Shown one piece after another: positions 26,921 to 34,336 of a stretch of DNA of 64,000 nt. The notes under the pieces were generated by a model, which was not told the DNA's origin, made no database searches, and was given only the letters and a program-made list of their open reading frames with translations. Source of the DNA: Bradyrhizobium canariense (lineage in GTDB: Bacteria > Pseudomonadota > Alphaproteobacteria > Rhizobiales > Xanthobacteraceae); the NCBI RefSeq assembly GCF_018130465.1, contig NZ_JAFCKJ010000006.1, positions 248,001 through 312,000 on the forward strand, in the 5' to 3' direction. Within the stretch, counting starts at the first letter, position 1. Each line of letters opens with the position of its first letter. Made by a program: the position numbers and the translations under genes.

Positions 26921-28708
26921 CTAGTCGCCGTCCTTCTCGCGAACGACTCGAAATCCATTCGCCTGATAGCGAACATTGAAATCATATCTAAACCGTGCGG
27001 CTGAGCGCAGATATTTAGGGTCATTATTAAACGAGCCGCCCCGAAGCACCCGCTCGGGACAACCCGGTTTGACCGAAGCGGATCCATCAGTGGGCGTCCC
27101 TCGATAGCCCTCGGTCCAGCAATCCTCGACCCACTCTGCGGCATTGCCGGCCATGTCATAAATATCGAACGCATTTGGTTTGAATGATCCAACCTGCATG
27201 GTGGCATGGTGCGGTTCACTGGTGCAGCCCGCACAATTTGCGCGGTCCTTCTCCACTGACCGGCCCCAAGAGTAGGGTGAATTGGTGCCGCCTCGGGCGG
27301 CGTACTCCCATTCACTTTCCGTTGGCAGTCGGTAGGTCTTCCCGGTCTTTTGCGACAGCCATGCGGCATAGGTTTTTGCGTCGTTCCAATCGACATCAGT
27401 GACGGGACGGCGGCCGCGTCCCGCTCCGGCATCGGCCGGCCGATAGGTGCAGCCTCTGTCCATGACACAGGCGTCCCACTCATCGTATGTGACTTCGTAC
27501 TTACCGATGTAGAACGGCTTGCGGATCGACACCTGATGCACAGGGCCTTCAAAAGGGAAGACCTCAGTCGAACCCATGTTGAAATTGCCTGAAGGTATCA
27601 GCACCATTTCCGGGCATTGGGAACAGTCACGAATTGTAGACCTCGGTGGCGGCGAGACCGGCGGCGCGGGCGTGTTGGTCACAGTCGGTGTTTGCGGCTT
27701 TGCCGGGCTGGCTACCGCGCCAAGGCGTTGCAGGCCTGACCGCGCCTCGGAGGCATACGGACCGTTCGGATAGGCATCGAGATAGGCCTGAAAATCGGCC
27801 GCGTTGTTGCTGCTCTTGATCGTATCCCAGAAACCTTGTTCCACCGTATCCGGTGGGTTGCCCAATCTCGCGACCGCGCGCGACGCCGTGTCTGTTGGTT
27901 CGTTGCGGCCTGTAACGACAAAGTCAGCGGCCTCGAGCGACGCTTCCCAGGGAAGTTGCTTGTTGCGGCTTCCCTTCGCGACCGCAGCCCGGGTTTGGCC
28001 AAATGCTTCCTTGAAGGTTCGACCGGGGGGCTTGGCGGCTTTCACGAACTCGTCAGCAAACAGACTGAGCGCTCCCTTTTGATCCTCCACGACCTGCCCG
28101 GGGAGTGCGGGGTAAGCTTGAGTGATGCCCTGGATAGGACTGACGTTGGCGAGCCCAATTGCCTTGACCGATGTTTTTTGCTGCCATGGATTTCTCCTCG
28201 CCGCATCAAGGATGACGGCTGAACCTCTGGGCCGGGCAACGATCAGCGGATCGAGAATGAGATCGCCATCCACGGCATTGGAGTGAATATCGCGGTCCGA
28301 TGCAATGGTACCGTCGATCGGGATGAGGAAATTGCGGCCTTCATACTGGATGGCATGACCGGCGAAGTAGACGACGGCGGTGGCACCGCGTTCCAGTTTT
28401 TGGCTGAATTGTTGGATTGCCGCATCCATATCGGCATGTCGCGCATCCTGAGCATAAACCACGTCAAAACCACCAGCCTTCAAAAGCTCAGCGATCGCTT
28501 TCGCGTCCGAAACCGCCGTACGGACAGGCGACTGCGGATAAGATCCATTTCCGATAACGAGAGCGACCCTCTTGTCGGCCTGCGCAGCACTCGCGTTCTG
28601 GCCCCGGGCGGCCGAAAGAAAAAAGAGCTGTGGGATGAACGCGCCAGCCGCAAAGGCGCAAATAACAACGAGCACCTTTAAAGTGCGGCCCATGCCTGAC
28701 AGTTTCAT
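26921..28708 (-). CDS. Pseudo-caspase (C14-like) fused to FGE/SUMF1-like domain
   Basis: A 595-residue exported or membrane-tethered protein with an N-terminal hydrophobic segment (~10-35). A caspase-like p20 domain follows (KRVALVIGNGSYPQSP at ~46). The catalytic-histidine region is kept (VVYFAGHAIQYEGRNFLIP, H118). Where active relatives have LDAC-R, this has ILDAARRNPW, so the nucleophile cysteine is Ala170 (codon GCG). A Pro-rich linker (~335-360) leads to an FGE-sulfatase domain (VLIPSGNFNMGS, YRLPTESEWEYAARGG, VLRGGSFNNDPKYLRSA). It lacks the two cysteines that formylglycine-generating enzymes carry after GGS. Both modules therefore look catalytically dead. It is divergently transcribed from an intact caspase gene. 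FGE-like proteins are known in some T6SS loci. Confidence 0.85.
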   Translation of the reverse strand: MKLSGMGRTLKVLVVICAFAAGAFIPQLFFLSAARGQNASAAQADKRVALVIGNGSYPQSPVRTAVSDAKAIAELLKAGGFDVVYAQDARHADMDAAIQQFSQKLERGATAVVYFAGHAIQYEGRNFLIPIDGTIASDRDIHSNAVDGDLILDPLIVARPRGSAVILDAARRNPWQQKTSVKAIGLANVSPIQGITQAYPALPGQVVEDQKGALSLFADEFVKAAKPPGRTFKEAFGQTRAAVAKGSRNKQLPWEASLEAADFVVTGRNEPTDTASRAVARLGNPPDTVEQGFWDTIKSSNNAADFQAYLDAYPNGPYASEARSGLQRLGAVASPAKPQTPTVTNTPAPPVSPPPRSTIRDCSQCPEMVLIPSGNFNMGSTEVFPFEGPVHQVSIRKPFYIGKYEVTYDEWDACVMDRGCTYRPADAGAGRGRRPVTDVDWNDAKTYAAWLSQKTGKTYRLPTESEWEYAARGGTNSPYSWGRSVEKDRANCAGCTSEPHHATMQVGSFKPNAFDIYDMAGNAAEWVEDCWTEGYRGTPTDGSASVKPGCPERVLRGGSFNNDPKYLRSAARFRYDFNVRYQANGFRVVREKDGD

Positions 28709-28724
28709 CGCTTCATCAGCCCTG

Positions 28725-28769
28725 GACCTGGATCAACGCAAAATGCCCCAGACTTGGATCAGCGCAAAA
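28725..28769. promoter_or_regulatory. Direct 19-bp repeats between divergent caspase genes
   Basis: GAC(C/T)TGGATCA(A/G)CGCAAAA occurs twice, at 28725-28743 and 28751-28769, with 17 of 19 bases identical and 26 bp between starts (about 2.5 helical turns). The first copy with its left neighbour, TGGACCTGGATCAA (28723-28736), matches 12 of 14 positions of the FNR/FixK-type box TTGATCTGGATCAA. The second is a poorer match. The repeats lie only 17 bp from the start of the left gene, so a bound regulator could control it directly. Confidence 0.5.
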
Positions 28770-28947
28770 AACTCCGGTTCATATGCGGTCTGCTCAGCCT
28801 GAAGCAAACGAACGGGCGCAGTGTGCAAATATGTTGGTGAGGCTAACACGCTGGCTGAATGGAAACAAGAAGTTGCGAGATTCGGCGATTGCACCTAGTC
28901 TCAGATTATCGGTGCCGCTCGGCAAGCCATTTGGCGGAACTCCGTTC

Positions 28948-30393
28948 GTGAAATTCGTTTGCACACTTTGCTTGATTGCTTGTTCCATGTGCCTGTCTCT
29001 GCTTCTTTCGCCAGAGGCGCGCGCTGACGGGCGTGTCGCGCTGGTCATAGGCAATGCGGCATATGCCAATGCCACATTGCTCCGCAACAGCCGCAACGAT
29101 GCTGACGACATATCCGATCAATTGCGTCGCCTCGGGTTCGAGGTCATCGACGGTCGCGATCTCGATGGCCGCGGGATGCGCGCTGCATTGGCGCGTTTTG
29201 CGCAGAAGCTGCGGGGCACTGATGCTGCGTTGTTCTATTATTCTGGCCATGGGCTTCAGATTGAAGGTCAGAACTACCTTGTCCCTGTCGATGCCCAAGT
29301 CGATCCCGATTCAATCGTGACATTCGATTTGGTGAAGCTTGACGACGTTGTCGAAGCGCTCGGATATAGCTCTGGAACGCGACTTATGGTTCTGGATGCC
29401 TGCCGGACCAATCCGTTTGCGAAAGCTATTGCCCAACGCAGCGGCAATCGCGGCGGGGAAATCACCCGAGGGCTTGCCCGGATCGACCGGACCCAGGGCA
29501 TGCTGATCGCCTATGCGACCCAGGCCAACGCTGTGGCGGCTGACGGTACCGGCCGCAACAGTCCGTTTACAAACGCGCTGGTTCGCGAGATGCAGGAACC
29601 AGGGATCGAGGTCGGCGCGCTATTCCGGCATGTCGCCGTCAGTGTTAACCGTGAGACGCGCGGGCAACAAACACCGGAGCTCTCGGTCTCCCTGCTGGGG
29701 GATTTCTATTTGAATCCCCAAGAGAGCGATCTGGACGCATGGAAGAAGATGGGGCCGCTGTCTTTCGCGAGCGTTGCGACGTTGAAGGCATTCATCACGA
29801 AGTTTCCGTCGAGCAGTCTTGTCGACGCGGCCCGCGCCCGGATCGACACCATCGAGAATGCCAACGAGCGTGACCGACTGGTCAACGAATACAATGAGAA
29901 GGAGCGGCAGCTTCGGGTTGATCTTGAGCAGGCCGAAGCTGGCTTCCGAAAAGCCAGCGCGGAATTGGCCCAATTGCGTGAGCGCAACGAGGTCAGGCAA
30001 GCCGACGAGGAAAAGCGATTGAGTTCGAGCGCTCCCGCGCAACCGTCCACGCCTTCGCCTCCCGAACCTGGCGCCGAGGAAAAAGATCGGCGTGATCAGC
30101 TCGCGAATGAAGTGGCGGCACTCGAGGCAAACAGGGTCAGATTGGCCGAGCAACGCGCCACGCTGGAGCGCGCGATGACGGAGAAACTGTCAAAGGCGCA
30201 ATCCGATCGTGAGCGCGCCGAGCAGCGCCTTGCGATCGAGACTGCCCGGCTGCCGTCGGTCGCGGCTGACTCGCGGGCAGCCCCTGCACCGACTCGGCAG
30301 AAATCGACGCCCCGTTGCCAGGAGATTAATGCACGCGCGCAACTGGGTGACATATCGGAATCCGATCGCATTGCCCTTCACCAATGTCGCTAG
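28948..30393 (+). CDS. Caspase-like (C14) protein with coiled-coil tail
   Basis: A 481-residue exported protein read from a GTG at 28948 that opens the signal peptide (VKFVCTLCLIACSMCLSLL, then SPEARA). An ATG at 28783 is in frame, but it starts 14 bp from the regulatory repeats and adds a non-secretory leader. The caspase p20 domain starts DGRVALVIGNAAYANATLL. The catalytic dyad is intact: H101 in YYSGHGLQIEGQNYLVP and C152 in MVLDACRTNPF. After the domain comes a long charged coiled coil (NEYNEKERQLRVDLEQAEAG onward, ~280-420). Prokaryotic caspase homologues usually cleave after Arg/Lys; the substrate here is unknown. It is followed 26 bp later by an OmpA-like gene. Confidence 0.85.
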   Translation: MKFVCTLCLIACSMCLSLLLSPEARADGRVALVIGNAAYANATLLRNSRNDADDISDQLRRLGFEVIDGRDLDGRGMRAALARFAQKLRGTDAALFYYSGHGLQIEGQNYLVPVDAQVDPDSIVTFDLVKLDDVVEALGYSSGTRLMVLDACRTNPFAKAIAQRSGNRGGEITRGLARIDRTQGMLIAYATQANAVAADGTGRNSPFTNALVREMQEPGIEVGALFRHVAVSVNRETRGQQTPELSVSLLGDFYLNPQESDLDAWKKMGPLSFASVATLKAFITKFPSSSLVDAARARIDTIENANERDRLVNEYNEKERQLRVDLEQAEAGFRKASAELAQLRERNEVRQADEEKRLSSSAPAQPSTPSPPEPGAEEKDRRDQLANEVAALEANRVRLAEQRATLERAMTEKLSKAQSDRERAEQRLAIETARLPSVAADSRAAPAPTRQKSTPRCQEINARAQLGDISESDRIALHQCR

Positions 30394-30419
30394 TTGATTT
30401 GAATCAAGGTTGAGCAGAC

Positions 30420-31646
30420 ATGATTGACCGCGCTCCAATCGTCACCTGCTTCGCGATCGGCTTCCTGATGACGTCCATCCAGGCTTGCTATGCGCAGGCG
30501 ACCCCGTCAACGCCTTCGCCGCCACAAGCCTCTTCGGCTCCGCCGCCACCGCCCACGCCGATCCCTTTCGACGACGCTCTGTTGCGGGCCGCCAACGATC
30601 TCTTTTCCAAGGCTACGGTGCCCGCGGGGTCGGACAAGGTCGAACTCGTCATCGATCCGTTGATTGACGCTGCGACCGGCGCGCAATCAGCTACAACCCG
30701 CCTGATGCAGGAGCGCATCAAGGACCTCGTAGCCAAGTCATATCCCCGTTTCGCCGTGTTGCCATTTTCCAGCGAGGCCCTGAGCCGCGCTCCTGTTGTC
30801 CTGATCGGGACCTTTACAGCGATAAACAATGCCGGTGCGCCTGACGGTGCTCGAGACGCCTATAGGATCTGTCTTGCATTGGCAGACCTTCGCAGCAAGA
30901 GCATCGTATCGAAGGGCGTTGCGAGGGCAAAACCCGATGGCGTTAAAGCCGACCCCACGCCGGCATTCGCCGACGCTCCGATCTGGAGCAATGATCCGGC
31001 GATTGCCGTCTACATCAAGACCTGCCAGGGGACGAAGCCGGGCGACCCGATCGATCCCCTATATGTCGAGAGGGTCGCCACGTCGGCATTTGTGAGCGAC
31101 GCAATCCTCGAATACGACGACAAACGCTATCGAGAGGCCCTGGCGTTCTACCGGACGGCCCGGCAAATGTCGGGCGGCGACCAACTTCGTGTTCATTCTG
31201 GTATTTATCTGTCCAGCTGGAAGCTTAATCGCCGGACCGATGCCACCGAGGCATTTGGCAGTCTCGTCAAGTATGGCCTGACGGTCAATAAGTTGTCCGT
31301 ACGGCTTCTGTTCAAGCCGGGCACGACGCAGTTCCTCGACGACCAGAATATCACCGGTCCATACCCGATGTGGCTAAGTCAGATCGCGTCGCAGGCGATG
31401 CAGAACGATTCCTGCATCGATGTCGTTGGGCACACATCAAATACCGGACCGGCGCAAATCAATGAACGCCTGTCGGTGCTAAGGGCGCAGTTCATCAAGG
31501 ATCTTCTGCAGAGTGCTTCTCCCAGCCTGGCTGACCGGCTGAAGGCGGTCGGCGTCGGATCTCGAGAATCGATCGTCGGGACGGGCCGCGATGACGCGAG
31601 CGATGCGATCGACCGCCGCGTCGATTTCAACGTACGCCGATGCTGA
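30420..31646 (+). CDS. OmpA-like domain periplasmic/outer-membrane protein
   Basis: A 408-residue protein with a signal peptide ending ...CYAQA, a Pro/Ser/Ala-rich linker (30-50), an unrecognised middle domain containing VELVIDPLIDAATGAQ, and a C-terminal OmpA/MotB-like domain (LLFKPGTTQFLDDQNI, CIDVVGHTSNTGPAQINERLSVLRAQ, IDRRVDFNVRRC). The domain should bind peptidoglycan. The 26-bp spacing from the caspase gene suggests co-transcription, so it may anchor or present the caspase at the wall. Function is inferred from architecture and position only. Confidence 0.75.
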   Translation: MIDRAPIVTCFAIGFLMTSIQACYAQATPSTPSPPQASSAPPPPPTPIPFDDALLRAANDLFSKATVPAGSDKVELVIDPLIDAATGAQSATTRLMQERIKDLVAKSYPRFAVLPFSSEALSRAPVVLIGTFTAINNAGAPDGARDAYRICLALADLRSKSIVSKGVARAKPDGVKADPTPAFADAPIWSNDPAIAVYIKTCQGTKPGDPIDPLYVERVATSAFVSDAILEYDDKRYREALAFYRTARQMSGGDQLRVHSGIYLSSWKLNRRTDATEAFGSLVKYGLTVNKLSVRLLFKPGTTQFLDDQNITGPYPMWLSQIASQAMQNDSCIDVVGHTSNTGPAQINERLSVLRAQFIKDLLQSASPSLADRLKAVGVGSRESIVGTGRDDASDAIDRRVDFNVRRC

Positions 31647-31724
31647 ATGCGCATTGAAGTCTCGACGCTGCCGCGCACTCTCTACTTTTGTCTTGTTTGG
31701 CCACGTTCGTTTTCCTTCAATCCA

Positions 31725-31739
31725 GAGCGCACCGCGCTC
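31725..31739 (+). terminator. Short hairpin after the OmpA-like gene
   Basis: GAGCGC-ACC-GCGCTC forms a perfect 6-bp stem with a 3-nt loop, 79 bp past the stop. No T-run. Weak terminator candidate. Confidence 0.35.
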
Positions 31740-31765
31740 CAAATTATAGGCCTTAGGGGTCTCTC

Positions 31766-32665
31766 ATGGTATCGAAAGCCTTGGTCGCAATGACGACGTC
31801 CCTCCTGATTTTAGCGGGAGCGTTCGGCTCAGCGCATGCACAGCCAAAGCCCGCCGGCGGTCCTACAACCTCGCCTGCTGGTGCTGCGGTCTATTTCGTG
31901 GACATCAAGGACGGGCAGACCGTCCCGACGAAATTCACCGTTCATTTTGGTTTGAAGGGAATGGGCGTAGCGCCGGCCGGATCCGACAAGGGAAACTCCG
32001 GTCACCATCATCTCTTGATTGATGCCGAGCTGCCGCCGATGGACAGTCCCATTCCGAGCGACTTCAATCATCTGCATTTCGGTGCAGGTCAGACCGAAGC
32101 CGAAGTTACGCTCACGCCGGGAGACCACACGCTACAGCTGCTGTTGGGCGACAAGAATCATGTGCCGACGTCACCGCCGCTGTTCTCTGATCGCATCCAT
32201 GTTCACGTCGTCGATCAGGCTGCAGCCCCGTCGGCCCAGGCCACGCCGCATTCGGGACGTCACCCGTCGCCCTCCGGAGCGAAGGTCTATTTTGTCTATC
32301 CCGTGGACGGGGCGTACGTCACGCCAACGCCTGTTGTCCGTTTCGGCCTGGTCGGCATGGGCGTTGCTCCCGCCGGCTTCGAAAAGGCGAATACGGGGCA
32401 CCACCATTTGCTGATCGATACCAACCTGCCGCCATTTGATCAGCCAATCCCCAATGATTTCAACCATCTTCATTTTGGCGCGGGTCAAACCGAAGCCAAA
32501 ATCAATCTGCCGCTGGGTCGTCACACGCTGCAGCTGATCCTGGCCGACGAAAATCACATACCACACGATCCCCCGGTTTTTTCGCAGCTTGTCAATGTTG
32601 TGGTGACCGCCAACGGTCGCAAGCCGCCGACGCGGAAACATCACCGAACATCGCACTATCATTAG
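31766..32665 (+). CDS. Exported tandem DUF4399 protein
   Basis: A 299-residue protein with a signal peptide (cleavage after ...GSAHA) followed by two copies of one ~105-residue domain. Both repeat VYFV, GLxGMGVAPAG, GHHHLLID, DFNHLHFGAGQTEA and HTLQLxLxDxNH. The copies share most of these blocks exactly, so the protein arose by internal duplication. The arrangement matches DUF4399. The clustered histidines (GHHH and HLHF) suggest metal binding in the periplasm, but no function is established. It is transcribed towards the T6SS arm and converges with it. Tail ends KHHRTSHYH, also His-rich. Confidence 0.75.
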   Translation: MVSKALVAMTTSLLILAGAFGSAHAQPKPAGGPTTSPAGAAVYFVDIKDGQTVPTKFTVHFGLKGMGVAPAGSDKGNSGHHHLLIDAELPPMDSPIPSDFNHLHFGAGQTEAEVTLTPGDHTLQLLLGDKNHVPTSPPLFSDRIHVHVVDQAAAPSAQATPHSGRHPSPSGAKVYFVYPVDGAYVTPTPVVRFGLVGMGVAPAGFEKANTGHHHLLIDTNLPPFDQPIPNDFNHLHFGAGQTEAKINLPLGRHTLQLILADENHIPHDPPVFSQLVNVVVTANGRKPPTRKHHRTSHYH

Positions 32666-32744
32666 GCACGAGACGGATGCACGCGAACGCGCGCAGCCCC
32701 ACGGCAGTGGTCTCGCGTCTCGCTTTGAGTTGAGATCGATCGCC

Positions 32745-34331
32745 TCAGGCGACCAACAGGCCCAGCTTGCCGACCATCGCAAGCGAGCGTTCAACGCTCT
32801 CTCGAGTTGAAAGCAGCAGCGGCTCTACTGGCTTTCCGTCCTTGTCCTTTTGTTCGATCCGGATGCTGGAGCCAAATGCTTCGGTCACCTCGGCCGTGAT
32901 CTGGTCGATCGTGTGAAGGCCGTCGAGCAATTGCAGGAAATGCCGGGTTCGATCGTCCTCCAACTGCACTGTTTGGTGGAGCAGGTTGGTGACGTGCGGA
33001 CTTGTCTGCGACTGTTTGCGGGCCAGTAAGCTCGCTTGCGGCCGGTCGGTAATTTCCTTCAGCAGGAAGGGCGGTGATACCAGGAAGGAGACCTCGCCGC
33101 TGCAGCACAGGATGTACATCGCATCCGTCAGGACCCGTTCGTCATCGTCGGCGTGACGGCCATCCAGCAGCGCGCGCGCACCGTGCAGCAACTCGCCGAA
33201 TGACAAGGCGCGCGGCCACGCCCGGCCGAGGCACAGATGCGCTGCCTTCAGGAGGGGATTGGTCACTGTAATCCTGCTGCCGTTCTGGATCTCGAATTCC
33301 ATTGCAGAATCGTCTGTCACACAGGCTTCGGGATCGACGGCGCTGGTCGTGCTCAAGAGGTGGTACCGCCTGACGAAATCTGTGTCGATCTGCCGGTCGA
33401 GGGAAACATTGTCGTGGCAAAACAAGGTGCGCCGGAAGCCGTTGCCGTCGATGAAATCCTGATACTGGTCGCGTGCCATGAACTCGCTTTCCGGGAAACG
33501 CTGCAGCGTGGCACGGACCTCCTCGGAATAGCCGGCGAGATAGCGGCGCGAAAAATCGGAATCGCCCAGATACTGCAGGCCACGCTGGGCGGCATCCTCT
33601 GCGACTTCGTGCAACAGGAAGGCGGTCGCGCCATCGTCGAGATCGTCGTGAAACAACAATTCGTCGGGAGACTTGAGAACGCGGTTGTACTGATCCCGCA
33701 TGATCGCGCCGTGAACCGTGTTGGCCTTCGAGCCTTCGCTCAGGAACTTCAGGATCGCGCGAGCCTGTCCGACCTTCTCCTTCATGCCGGTGAGGCGGCG
33801 GGTGTGATACCGCATCATGTCGCGGGCCATGTCGCGGAGGTGCGAGAATGGATGCGCATTGTAACTGACGTAGCAGATCCCGCGCGGCGACAGGTTCTGC
33901 TTGAAGATCGTCATCATCTTCTCACGCACGGGCGGTGGCACCCATGAGTACACGCCGTGCGCGATGATGTAATCGAACTGTCCGAAGCTTGGATCGACAT
34001 TCATGATGTCGCAATGGAGGAGCTTGATGTTGTTCAGGCCCAGTGTCGCGATATTTTTCTGGCCGCGCTCGATCGTCACACCGCTCAGGTCGACACCGAC
34101 GAACTCGCTGTCCGGATATTGAAAGGCCATTGGCAAAAGATTGCCGCCGACGCCGCAGCCGAGTTCCAGTACTCGGCAGCACTCGACCGGAGCAGGTTGC
34201 ATGCCGTAGATGGTGGCAATCGTTGCAAGATGGTTGGGGTGGGTGAGCCCGTAGACGTGGCCGGGATAGTAGACCTCGTCGTACCGTGTTGGGCCGGTCG
34301 TCGAAGGGCGATGCTCAGTGTGAACATTCAT
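32745..34331 (-). CDS. SAM-dependent methyltransferase with regulatory domain, T6SS operon
   Basis: A 528-residue cytoplasmic protein. The N-terminal class I methyltransferase has motif I VLELGCGVGGNLLP (~54-67), an acidic end of strand 2 in SEFVGVDLSG, and FDYIIAHGVYSWVPPPV as motif IV. The C-terminal half resembles the methyltransferase regulatory domain found in some bacterial SAM enzymes. The ATG at 34331 comes 5 nt after the clpV stop, so the two are co-transcribed. It is the distal gene of the leftward T6SS arm. Methyltransferases are not T6SS core parts; this one may modify a T6SS component or effector. Substrate unknown. Confidence 0.8.
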   Translation of the reverse strand: MNVHTEHRPSTTGPTRYDEVYYPGHVYGLTHPNHLATIATIYGMQPAPVECCRVLELGCGVGGNLLPMAFQYPDSEFVGVDLSGVTIERGQKNIATLGLNNIKLLHCDIMNVDPSFGQFDYIIAHGVYSWVPPPVREKMMTIFKQNLSPRGICYVSYNAHPFSHLRDMARDMMRYHTRRLTGMKEKVGQARAILKFLSEGSKANTVHGAIMRDQYNRVLKSPDELLFHDDLDDGATAFLLHEVAEDAAQRGLQYLGDSDFSRRYLAGYSEEVRATLQRFPESEFMARDQYQDFIDGNGFRRTLFCHDNVSLDRQIDTDFVRRYHLLSTTSAVDPEACVTDDSAMEFEIQNGSRITVTNPLLKAAHLCLGRAWPRALSFGELLHGARALLDGRHADDDERVLTDAMYILCCSGEVSFLVSPPFLLKEITDRPQASLLARKQSQTSPHVTNLLHQTVQLEDDRTRHFLQLLDGLHTIDQITAEVTEAFGSSIRIEQKDKDGKPVEPLLLSTRESVERSLAMVGKLGLLVA

Positions 34332-34336
34332 CGTGC

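Noticed and set aside
26921-28708. Treating the caspase-FGE gene as a pseudogene
   Set aside because: The frame is fully open over 595 codons with both folds well conserved; only catalytic positions are changed, which fits a pseudo-enzyme rather than a decaying gene.
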